Positions 1 through 7,802 of a DNA stretch of 60,537 bases are shown piece after piece. The stretch is taken from contig JAJXZI010000022.1 in the NCBI GenBank assembly GCA_021780115.1, forward strand, positions 1 to 60,537. The letters are read 5' to 3'. Position numbers and translations under genes: made by a program. The notes beneath the pieces were generated by a model, which had not been told where the DNA came from, did not search any database, and saw nothing but the letters and a program-made list of their open reading frames with translations. This stretch comes from a bacterium (GTDB lineage: Bacteria; Verrucomicrobiota; Verrucomicrobiia; Limisphaerales; JAJXZI01). Positions within the stretch are counted from its first letter, which is position 1. Every line of letters begins with the position of its first letter.

Positions 1-150
1 AAAAGCGCGCCCCATTTACTTGGGTGCCCAGGACGGCGCAAGAATTCTCTCGCCCATGACACAAGTATTAGTACTGAACAAGCTCCGATGCGCTTCCATG
101 CGGGATCGCCATTCGTTGACGCCCCCCAGCCGGATCGCTAGCTTTCTACG
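1..150. other. left edge, no gene recognised
   Basis: No gene is supported before nadA. A weak sigma70-like pair, TTGACG at 116-121 and TAGCTT at 139-144 with a 17-base spacer, lies just before the first nadA ATG. If used it would give an almost leaderless transcript, or favour the later ATG at 184. I do not rely on it. Confidence 0.3.
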
Positions 151-1188
151 ATGTTTAGCCCCACAAAACCTGTCGCTGCGGGCATGGCGCCCGGATCACT
201 CCGCCGGCCGTTGCCACCAGCCCAGGCCGAAGCGCTGTCGCGCGAAATCCTCGCGCTCAAGCGCAAGCTCAACGCTGTCCTCCTGGCCCACAACTATCAG
301 GTGCCCGAGATCCAGGATGTGGCGGATTTTGTGGGCGACTCGCTCGGGTTATCCCAACAGGCGGCCAAGACCAGCGCCGACGTCATCGTCTTTTGCGGCG
401 TGCATTTCATGGCCGAGACGGCGAAGATCCTGAATCCGAACAAGCGGGTGCTGTTGCCGGACAAGGACGCGGGCTGCTCGCTTGAAGAAAGCTGCCCGGC
501 CGACCAACTCCGCGCCTTCCAGGCGACGAACCCGAATTTCCACACCATCGCCTACATCAATTGCAGCGCGGAGGTGAAGGCGCTCAGCGACGTGATCTGC
601 ACCAGCGGCAACGCGGAGAAGATCGTCCGCGCCGCGCCGGCCGACCGCGATCTGCTCTTCGTGCCGGACGAAAACCTCGGCGCCTGGGTCATGGAGCAAA
701 CCGGCCGGCCGATGACACTCTGGCGGGGCAACTGTTACGCGCACGTTGAATTCCGCCGCGACAGCCTCCTGCGGTTGCGCGAGCAGTTCCCCGACGCGAA
801 AGTGGTCGTCCACCCGGAGAGCCTGCGGGAAGTGCGCGAACTGGCCGACGCGATTTGCTCGACGGAGAAAATGATCGCCTACTGCAAAGCCAGCCCGGCC
901 CGCCGCTTTGTGGTCGTCACCGAATCGGGGATCATCCATCGGATGCAGAAGGAGTGCCCCGACAAGGAATTCATCTGCGCGCCGGTGTTCGACGCGCTGC
1001 GCGTGCCGACGGACGGCTGCCGCTGCAGCGAGTGCAAATTCATGAAGATGAACACGCTGGAGAAACTGCGCGCCTGCCTGGCGGACCTCCGGCCGCAGAT
1101 CATGTTGCGTCCGGAAATCCTGGCCCGCGCCCGGCAGCCCATCGAGCGGATGCTGGAGATTTCGGCCCGGCCGGAAGGTAACACCTGA
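151..1188 (+). CDS. nadA: quinolinate synthase NadA
   Basis: Cytosolic [4Fe-4S] enzyme of de novo NAD synthesis that condenses iminoaspartate (from NadB) with dihydroxyacetone phosphate to give quinolinate. At 345 aa it has the usual family length. The three cluster-ligand regions are visible: Cys82 in FCGVHFMAE, Cys195 in WRGNCYAHVEF, and a C-terminal Cys group at 290-295 (CRCSECKFMKMN). The N-terminal AHNYQVPEIQD and GDSLGLSQ motifs are also typical. The ATG at 184 is an alternative start, since the first 11 residues are not conserved-looking. No nadB or nadC lies nearby, and the next gene is an unrelated sigma factor 122 bases downstream. Identity is secure; the start is not. Confidence 0.96.
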   Translation: MFSPTKPVAAGMAPGSLRRPLPPAQAEALSREILALKRKLNAVLLAHNYQVPEIQDVADFVGDSLGLSQQAAKTSADVIVFCGVHFMAETAKILNPNKRVLLPDKDAGCSLEESCPADQLRAFQATNPNFHTIAYINCSAEVKALSDVICTSGNAEKIVRAAPADRDLLFVPDENLGAWVMEQTGRPMTLWRGNCYAHVEFRRDSLLRLREQFPDAKVVVHPESLREVRELADAICSTEKMIAYCKASPARRFVVVTESGIIHRMQKECPDKEFICAPVFDALRVPTDGCRCSECKFMKMNTLEKLRACLADLRPQIMLRPEILARARQPIERMLEISARPEGNT

Positions 1189-1310
1189 CCTGCATCCGCA
1201 GCGCTGGCGCTTGCATTCTCGATGCAGCCATGAACCTTCCGACCGGTTGACACGGCGCCGACCATCCTTGCGCCGGAGACTATCCGGGGCGATAATGCCG
1301 CGGATTAACC

Positions 1311-2051
1311 ATGTCGAGCACAGGAGCCAGCGAGTGCGCTTCTCCGGGCTTCACCACCACCCACTGGAGCGTGGTCTTGACGGCGGGACAGAGTGATCTC
1401 ACCGGGGCCGCCGCGGCCTTGGAGCAGCTTTGCCGCGTCTATTGGTATCCGATTTATGCGTTCGTCCGCCGGCGTGGCGCGGACTGGCCGGAGGCGCAGG
1501 ACTTGACCCAAGCGTTTTTCGCCCATCTGTTCGAACACGAGACGCTCCGGAAAGTGGACCGGCAGAAGGGCAAGTTCCGCACCTTTTTGCTGGCGGCCTT
1601 GACGAACTTCCTGGCCAACCAGTGGGACCGGCGGCGGACCCTGAAGCGCGGCGGCCGGTGCCAGATCATTTCCCTGGATGAAGCCGCGGCGGAGGCGCGC
1701 TATCGCCACGAACCCGTCGAGCCGCGCACGCCGGAGAAACTGTTCGAGCGGCGCTGGGCCATCGCGCTGGTGGAGCAGGTGCTCGCCCGGCTCAAACAAG
1801 AATACGCGGCGGCGGGCAAGGTGGACGTGTTTGCGGCACTCGAGCCGGGCCTCACGGAGGAGGCGGCCCCGGGCGGGTATGCCGCCGGAGCCGCCCGCCT
1901 GGGCCTGAGCGAAGGCGCCGCGCGCGTGGCGATGCACCGGCTGCGGCGCCGCTTCGGCGAACTACTGCGCGGCGAAATCGCCCACACCGTCGCCAGTCCG
2001 GCCGAGGTGGACGAGGAAATCCGGCAGCTTTTCGCGGCCATCGCCGCCTGA
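1311..2051 (+). CDS. ECF-type RNA polymerase sigma factor
   Basis: A 246-aa sigma factor of the extracytoplasmic-function type found beside Ser/Thr kinases in planctomycetes and verrucomicrobia. Sigma region 2 is read in the first half (YWYPIYAFVRRRG, then DLTQAFFAHLFE and KGKFRTFLLAALTNF, about residues 45-105). Region 4 is the C-terminal helix-turn-helix (LGLSEGAARVAMHRLRRRF, about 190-210). The linker of roughly 80 residues is longer than in small ECFs. No anti-sigma factor is adjacent. Instead a membrane kinase gene starts 90 bases downstream, suggesting control by phosphorylation (inference). A TCCTGTAACA element precedes the kinase and the propeller gene at 5526 but not this gene. Confidence 0.9.
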   Translation: MSSTGASECASPGFTTTHWSVVLTAGQSDLTGAAAALEQLCRVYWYPIYAFVRRRGADWPEAQDLTQAFFAHLFEHETLRKVDRQKGKFRTFLLAALTNFLANQWDRRRTLKRGGRCQIISLDEAAAEARYRHEPVEPRTPEKLFERRWAIALVEQVLARLKQEYAAAGKVDVFAALEPGLTEEAAPGGYAAGAARLGLSEGAARVAMHRLRRRFGELLRGEIAHTVASPAEVDEEIRQLFAAIAA

Positions 2052-2084
2052 TCCGGCCGAGCGCGCGCCGCGCGCCCGGAGAAT

Positions 2085-2117
2085 TCCTGTAACATCCGCC
2101 CGGTTTTGCTTTAGCAC
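2085..2117 (+). promoter_or_regulatory. putative ECF promoter, copy A (kinase gene)
   Basis: TCCTGTAACA at 2085-2094, then 17 bases, then TAGCAC at 2112-2117. It lies 46 bases before the kinase ATG. The same decamer recurs at 5237 and 5443 and nowhere else that I found outside coding sequence. TGTAAC resembles known ECF -35 elements. Assignment to the adjacent sigma factor is inferred. Confidence 0.5.
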
Positions 2118-2140
2118 CAAAGCGAAGCCAAAAACAAAAC

Positions 2141-5029
2141 ATGCCTGAAGCGCGAAGCTGTTCCCGCTGTGGGGCCGTCTTGCCGCCCGACGCGCCCGGC
2201 GGCCACTGCCTGCCGTGCCTGCTGCAACTCGGTCTCAGGCCGGACCTGGCCGCGGTTCCCGCGGAGGCGGACGCTGCCCCGGCCGCCCCTCCGCTGAACG
2301 ACGCCTCGCCCAGCGTGCAAGCGGGCGAGCGCATCGGCCGTTACACGCTGCTCGAGAAGATCGGCGAGGGCGGCTGTGGTGTGGTCTATGTGGCGGAGCA
2401 AATCGAACCGGTGCGCCGCCGCGTCGCCGTCAAGCTCATCAAGCTGGGCATGGACACGCGGGCGGTCATCGCCCGGTTCGAGGCCGAGGGCCAGGCGCTG
2501 GCCTTGATGGACCATCCGAACATCGCGCGCGTGTTCGATGCCGGCGTCACCCCGCGCGGCCGCCCCTACTTCGTCATGGAGTTGGTTCACGGCCTCAAAA
2601 TCACCGACTACTGCGACCAGCACCACTTGCTCCTGCGCCCGCGCCTGGAACTGTTCATCCAGGTCTGCCAGGCCGTCCAGCACGCCCACCAGAAAGGCAT
2701 CATCCACCGCGACCTCAAGCCCTCCAACATCCTGGTCAGCGTCCACGATGGCCGGCCGGTGCCCAAGCTCATTGATTTCGGCATCGCCAAGGCCATGGGG
2801 CAAAAGCTCACCGACAAGACATTCTTCACGCAATTTCAGGCGCTGGTCGGCACCCTGGCCTACATGAGTCCGGAGCAGGCCACGCTGACCAGCCGGGACA
2901 TTGACACCCGCAGCGACATCTACAGCCTGGGCGTGCTGCTCTACGAGTTGCTCACCGGCCGCACGCCGTTCGATCCCAAGGCACTGATGGAGTCGGGCCT
3001 GGATGACTGCCGCAAGACCATCCGGGAGAAAGAGCCGTTGCGGCCCTCGAAGTTGGTCCAGACCCTCAGTGAGAGGAAAGTCGAACGGCCCGGCGGCACG
3101 ACGCTGCACCCCCACCTCAAACCTCTCGCCAGTGACTTGGACTGGATCGTGATGAAGGCGTTGGAGAAAGACCGGACGCGCCGTTACGAAACCGCCAACG
3201 GCCTGGCACGGGACATCCAGCGTCACCTGAACAACGAGCCGGTCGCCGCCCGTCCGCCCAGCCAACGCTACCGCCTCCAGAAACTGGTCCGTCGAAACAA
3301 ACTGGTCTTCGCCGCCGCGGGCGCCGTGAGCGCCTCGCTGATCATCGGTTTAGGCGTTTCCACCTGGCTGTTTCTTCAGGAGCAGGCCGCTCACCGCCAG
3401 GCGAAAGCCGCCGCGCAGGCGCAGGCCTGGGCACGCCGCGAGGCGCAGGCCGAAGCCGCCAAAAGCCGGCAAGTGGCCCAGTTCCTCAAGAACCTGCTGA
3501 CCGGCGTCGGCTCCTCCGTGACCGCGGGCCGCGACGCGACCTGGCTGCGAGAGATCCTCGACCGGGCGGCCGAACGGGTGGGGCAGGATCTCACCAACCA
3601 GCCGGGCGTGGAAATCGAATTACGGCTGACGCTGGCCGATACCTATCAGGCCATGGGACTCTACCCCCAAATGGAGCAGATGGCTCGCCAGGCACTGGCG
3701 TTGAGCCGCGCGCCCTTGGGCTCCCAAAGCCCGTGGGTCGCCGATGCGCTGGAGCGGCTCAGCACCGCCCTGATGGACCAGGGCCAACTGGACCAAGCCG
3801 AGGCGCTCAGCCGCCAGGCGCTCGCCCTGCGAGAGAAGCTGTTTGGCAGCGAAAGTCCGAGTGTCGCCCGAAGTCTGGCCCACCTGGGCGTACTGCGGGC
3901 CGCGCAAGGCCGGCATGCGGAGTCCGAAAACCTCGAGCGCCAGGCCCTCGCCCTGCGGCGCCGGCTGCTGGGCGACGACGATCCCGAGGTCGTCGAGTCG
4001 CTCAACAGCCTGGCGTTGGCGCTCCTGCAACTCAGGAAGGTGACCGACGCCGAAGCGGCCGTGCGCGAGGCCCTGGCCATCACCCAACGGCTGCCGCGGC
4101 GGGAGAGTCCCGAACTGGCGGTCTTGTTGAACAATCTGGCCGCCACGCTGATCAGCCAAGGCCAACTGCCTCAAGCCGAAGCCCTCCTCCGCCAGGCGCT
4201 GAGCATGGACACCCGACTCCTGGGAAATACGCACCCCGCCGTGGCCGGTTGCCTGGACAGTCTGGCCAACGTGCTCCTGCTCGAGCACAAACCCGATGCC
4301 ATCCAACCCCTGTTTGACGAGCGGCTGACGCCGGCCGTGGCCCGCCAGCCGCAAAGCGCCCACCTCCTGGCTGCTCGCGCGAACGTCCGGGCCCGCCAGG
4401 GCCGCTGGCCGGAGGCGACCGCCGACGCCGCCCAGGCCATCGAATTCGCGCCGGCCGACCACACCCTCTACCATATCATCACGCCTTTGTTGGTGGCCGG
4501 CGGCGATCGGGAGAGCTACCGCGCTTATTGCCAACGCATCCTCGCGCGCTTCGGTGACACCCAGGATTCCGCCATCGCCGACCGCATGGCCAAAGACTGC
4601 CTGATCCTGCCATCGTCCGGCGTGGATTTGAACGTCGTCGCGCAATTGGCCGACACGGCCGTCACCCGGGGCGGCGCTGACGGCAACCCGTTTTTGCCAT
4701 TCTGCAAGAGTCTGGCCGAGTACCGGCAAGGACACTTCGCCGACGCCATTACCTGGGCGCGCAAGGCCCTGGCCCGCGAAGGAGCGAATCCCCGGCGGGA
4801 CGTCGGCGCTTACGCGGTGCTGGCCATGGCGCACCACCAACTGAACCAAAGGGACCCGGCGCGCGCGGCCCTGGCCCAAAGCGCCCACCTCGCCGCGACG
4901 AGGTTGGCGCCGCTGGCCAGCGGGGACATCGGCGACGGATGGATCGACTGGATCATCGCTCATGCGCTGCTGCGCGAAGCCACGGCCCTGGTTGACGGTG
5001 GCCCGACACGGAGCACTTCGCCCCAGTAA
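2141..5029 (+). CDS. membrane Ser/Thr protein kinase with zinc ribbon and TPRs
   Basis: 962-aa Hanks-type kinase. A zinc ribbon comes first (C7-x2-C10, C23-x2-C26). The kinase domain follows at about residues 65-370: ATP-binding Lys98 in RRVAVKLIKLG, catalytic HRDLKPSN with Asp191, and DFG at 212-214 followed by a GTLAYMSPEQA activation segment. A transmembrane helix is seen at about 386-410 (LVFAAAGAVSASLIIGLG). The rest is tetratricopeptide repeats (about 490-720, repeated 'QAEALxRQAL' helices) and a helical C-terminus. Topology would put the kinase in the cytoplasm and the TPRs outside as a possible sensor. It follows the ECF sigma gene by 90 bases and carries its own TCCTGTAACA element, so feedback is plausible. 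Confidence 0.93.
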   Translation: MPEARSCSRCGAVLPPDAPGGHCLPCLLQLGLRPDLAAVPAEADAAPAAPPLNDASPSVQAGERIGRYTLLEKIGEGGCGVVYVAEQIEPVRRRVAVKLIKLGMDTRAVIARFEAEGQALALMDHPNIARVFDAGVTPRGRPYFVMELVHGLKITDYCDQHHLLLRPRLELFIQVCQAVQHAHQKGIIHRDLKPSNILVSVHDGRPVPKLIDFGIAKAMGQKLTDKTFFTQFQALVGTLAYMSPEQATLTSRDIDTRSDIYSLGVLLYELLTGRTPFDPKALMESGLDDCRKTIREKEPLRPSKLVQTLSERKVERPGGTTLHPHLKPLASDLDWIVMKALEKDRTRRYETANGLARDIQRHLNNEPVAARPPSQRYRLQKLVRRNKLVFAAAGAVSASLIIGLGVSTWLFLQEQAAHRQAKAAAQAQAWARREAQAEAAKSRQVAQFLKNLLTGVGSSVTAGRDATWLREILDRAAERVGQDLTNQPGVEIELRLTLADTYQAMGLYPQMEQMARQALALSRAPLGSQSPWVADALERLSTALMDQGQLDQAEALSRQALALREKLFGSESPSVARSLAHLGVLRAAQGRHAESENLERQALALRRRLLGDDDPEVVESLNSLALALLQLRKVTDAEAAVREALAITQRLPRRESPELAVLLNNLAATLISQGQLPQAEALLRQALSMDTRLLGNTHPAVAGCLDSLANVLLLEHKPDAIQPLFDERLTPAVARQPQSAHLLAARANVRARQGRWPEATADAAQAIEFAPADHTLYHIITPLLVAGGDRESYRAYCQRILARFGDTQDSAIADRMAKDCLILPSSGVDLNVVAQLADTAVTRGGADGNPFLPFCKSLAEYRQGHFADAITWARKALAREGANPRRDVGAYAVLAMAHHQLNQRDPARAALAQSAHLAATRLAPLASGDIGDGWIDWIIAHALLREATALVDGGPTRSTSPQ

Positions 5030-5236
5030 ACGGCCACCGGGCCGGAGATTTCACACACCGCGCGAATGCCGTGCGGGGGGAGCGCCGGCTTGCAGCCGGC
5101 TTCGCCCGGGGTGGAGCGCCGGTGGGTCAAACGCCTTCGGGCGTGCCCAGACCGCAAAGCCGACCGCCCGTAGTTTGGGAAACCTCCGGTCCAAGCCGAG
5201 TGCCCGCCGCCGACCGATCGCACCTTCCCGCCGATT

Positions 5237-5269
5237 TCCTGTAACAACTCCCCGCCATTCCTTTTGAAA
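5237..5269 (+). promoter_or_regulatory. putative ECF promoter, copy B
   Basis: TCCTGTAACA at 5237-5246, a 17-base spacer, then TTGAAA at 5264-5269. It matches copy C over about 38 bases (shared CCGAT before the element, AACTC and CGCCA in the spacer, TTGAA at the -10 position). No gene starts directly after it; the next start is 5526, behind copy C. Confidence 0.45.
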
Positions 5270-5442
5270 GGGGTGAATGAACCCGATTTGCCGCCCCTCG
5301 GAAAGCCGCCCTGCTGGAGCGCAGGTGTCCAACCTGCGTTTTCCGCGACGGAGCGCCCGCGCACGTTGGACACCTTTGCTTCGCGGCGCATCGGACTGGA
5401 CGCGCCCTCACCCTCTGGGCGGTCCCAAGATCGCTGCCGATA

Positions 5443-5475
5443 TCCTGTAACAACTCGTCGCCAATTCTGTTGAAC
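5443..5475 (+). promoter_or_regulatory. putative ECF promoter, copy C (propeller gene)
   Basis: TCCTGTAACA at 5443-5452, a 17-base spacer and TTGAAC at 5470-5475, 50 bases before the ATG at 5526. An exact 8-bp inverted repeat, CAACTCGT at 5451-5458 and ACGAGTTG at 5474-5481, overlaps both boxes and could be an operator. This is the likely entry promoter for the secreted-protein genes that follow. Confidence 0.5.
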
Positions 5476-5525
5476 GAGTTGTATTGAGCAACATTAACAG
5501 CCCGGCTTGAAGGCAGGAAAAGTCT

Positions 5526-7682
5526 ATGAGAGGAACAATTGGTTTGGCGGTGTTCGCGGCGGTGTGTGGGGCGCGTGTCGGCATGGCTGGGCCGCTATGG
5601 AGCGTGGGCTCCGGTTTAACGAACTCCGCCCTTCGCGCCGTGGCTCACGGTACGGTCGGCGCCCAAGATCTGTATGTCATGGTCGGAGATTTTCAAACAA
5701 TCTTCACTTCGACGGATGGGAACGCTTGGTCTTCCGTAAAGGGTCAAGGTATGGGCGGTGCCCTTTACGGAGTGGCGTACGGCACCACCCCTCCCGGCCA
5801 GGGCCTCTTTGTGGCGGTCGGGGAGGACGAGACCGGTGCGGGGACCATCCTAGACTCCACTGACGGGAAGAACTGGACTGCGGCTACTTATACCGCCGCT
5901 CCCAACGGCCGCCTCAAGGCTGTGGCCTACGGCGTGGCAAACGGCCAGGCTCAGTTTGTCGCAGTCGGAGACAACGGGGTGATCATTACCTCGGTGGACG
6001 GGAGGAACTGGAGCAGCCCGGCCTCCTACGCGCCGGGCGCCGACACCCGAGATAGCCTGGCGGCCGTCGCCTCCGGCAACGGCCGCTTCGTCGCGGTCGG
6101 CTACACCAATGGTGAAAGCTTCTATTGGGACGGAACCGGGGCGTGGAGCCAGGGCGGGAGCGGACTGGGCGGTCTCAATACGGGAACGGGGTCTGATTTT
6201 ACCGGCGTGGCATTCGGGAACGGCCAGTTCGTGGCGGTGGATTACGGCGGCGGCATTGACACCTCGCCGGACGGAAACACCTGGCTCGAGACGGCGGCCG
6301 TGTACGGCAAAGGCAGCGCGGGTCTCAGTGCCATCGCCTACGGAAATGGCCTGTTCGTGGCGGTGGGCGAGAATGGCGGGATATTCGCTTCAAGGACCGG
6401 GAGCTGCAATTGGATTCAGATCGAGTCAGACACAACCGAGCCCCTTTATGGCATCGCCTATGGCAGCGGGGCGTTCGTCGCGGCGGGCGCCGCACCGGGA
6501 GGGGAAAATGGTTCTGGCACCGCCCTCAACTCGACACTGGCCGGGATTCAAGCGCAGCCGCCACAAATGAATTGGACCCTCGCCCAGTACGCGATGGGTG
6601 TGGCTGATACGAACGATACGCTCACAGGCATTGCCTGGGGCACTGACCGTTTCGTTGCCGTAGGGTCCGACCAAAGTGCGGCCGCAACAAACTTCCTTTC
6701 GCCGGACGGAATTCAGTGGGTTCAAGGGGGCAGCGGACTGAACGACTCTCCGACAGGCGTGGCGTATGGCAACGGACGATTCGTGGCCGTGGACGACAGC
6801 GGCGCAACTTACACCTCGTCGGACGGCAGCACTTGGACGGCACAGCCGGGGAACTCCACGGGCCTTTCTGGTGTCGCCTACGGCGGCGGCGCCTTTGTGG
6901 CGGTTGGAGCCGGCGGTCACGTGCTAACCGCGCCCTCCGTGCCCTCTGGAAATCTCTCCTGGACGCCGGTTGATTCCGGAGCCGGCGTTAATCTTAATGG
7001 CATCGCCTATGCCAGCGGGCAGTATCTGGGCTTCGCGGCGGTCGGCGATAACGGCACGATTATTACCTCATACGGGTTGGGCGCCGCCGGCACGTGGACC
7101 GTGCAAAACTCCAACCCCGGCTACAACCTCTACGGCGTCACTTACGGCAGCGGGAAGTACGCGGCCGTGGGAGACGCCGGAACAATTCTCTATTCGACGG
7201 ATGCCACCACTTGGACGATGGCTGATTACAACGTGACGATGGCGGATAGCAAAGCGTCCGGCAACGCGCTCCGATGCGTTGCCTACGGAAACGGACAATT
7301 TGTGGCGGTGGGAGACAACGGCTGGACAGTCATTTCGCCGGACGGAACCCATTGGATTGGCCAAAGCTCGGCGACCGTCAACGACCTTTCCAGCATTATC
7401 TACCGTCGGGGAGGTTTCATTGCAGTGGGTGCGAGCGGCACCATTTTGGAGAGCATCGCCCCGGGCTTGACCATCGCGCGGTTGCCGACGGGCTCAGTGC
7501 AGATAACGGTTGCCGGTGGAGCAGAGCAGGTCTGCCAGATCGAATCCTCGCCGGATTTAGTGACCTGGAACGTGCTGGAAACCGTTGCACTCAACAACTA
7601 TGGTGCGTGGCAATCGACCGCCTTCCCAGCCACCTCCGCCTCCCTTTTCTATCGCGCCATCGCGACACCCGCCTGCCCATGA
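5526..7682 (+). CDS. secreted Asp-box-like beta-propeller protein
   Basis: 718 aa. The signal peptide covers about residues 1-22 (hydrophobic core ending near GMAGP). The body is a run of roughly a dozen degenerate repeats of about 40-45 residues with the pattern 'AYGNGxFVAVGxxG' followed by 'SxDGxxW'. This is the strand pattern of BNR/Asp-box or Ycf48-like propellers. The C-terminus (from about 650, ESSPDLVTWN ... FYRAI) is the small domain that ends many secreted verrucomicrobial proteins. AGGAAAAG supplies the ribosome site. The protein is probably exported or surface-bound; its ligand is unknown. It sits first behind promoter copy C and 120 bases before the collagen-like gene. Confidence 0.82.
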   Translation: MRGTIGLAVFAAVCGARVGMAGPLWSVGSGLTNSALRAVAHGTVGAQDLYVMVGDFQTIFTSTDGNAWSSVKGQGMGGALYGVAYGTTPPGQGLFVAVGEDETGAGTILDSTDGKNWTAATYTAAPNGRLKAVAYGVANGQAQFVAVGDNGVIITSVDGRNWSSPASYAPGADTRDSLAAVASGNGRFVAVGYTNGESFYWDGTGAWSQGGSGLGGLNTGTGSDFTGVAFGNGQFVAVDYGGGIDTSPDGNTWLETAAVYGKGSAGLSAIAYGNGLFVAVGENGGIFASRTGSCNWIQIESDTTEPLYGIAYGSGAFVAAGAAPGGENGSGTALNSTLAGIQAQPPQMNWTLAQYAMGVADTNDTLTGIAWGTDRFVAVGSDQSAAATNFLSPDGIQWVQGGSGLNDSPTGVAYGNGRFVAVDDSGATYTSSDGSTWTAQPGNSTGLSGVAYGGGAFVAVGAGGHVLTAPSVPSGNLSWTPVDSGAGVNLNGIAYASGQYLGFAAVGDNGTIITSYGLGAAGTWTVQNSNPGYNLYGVTYGSGKYAAVGDAGTILYSTDATTWTMADYNVTMADSKASGNALRCVAYGNGQFVAVGDNGWTVISPDGTHWIGQSSATVNDLSSIIYRRGGFIAVGASGTILESIAPGLTIARLPTGSVQITVAGGAEQVCQIESSPDLVTWNVLETVALNNYGAWQSTAFPATSASLFYRAIATPACP

Positions 7683-7802
7683 GCTGCCCAACCCATTCCA
7701 GGGAACGACACGCAGACCACTCCGGGATCGGCGACGATTATGTTTCGCCATTGACGCGAGCTAAATCGAAGTAATGAACATCGACCAATAACCAAACAAA
7801 CC

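Larger units (their letters stand above)
5030..5525. repeat. spacer with palindromic repeats and two promoter-like copies
   Basis: Noncoding. It contains hairpins typical of this genome: GCCGGC-TTGCA-GCCGGC at 5084-5100, ACGCC/GGCGT at 5131-5144, and GCAGGT-GTCCA-ACCTGC at 5321-5337. An 11-bp arm at 5323-5333 is also repeated inverted at 5365-5375. Each repeat cluster is followed by a copy of the TCCTGTAACA element (5237 and 5443), so the spacer looks like a diverged duplication of 'palindromes plus promoter'. Open frames across it are shadows. Confidence 0.7.

Noticed and set aside
3620..4963. 447-codon minus-strand frame over the kinase gene
   Set aside because: Antisense shadow of the TPR region; no start site or family features.
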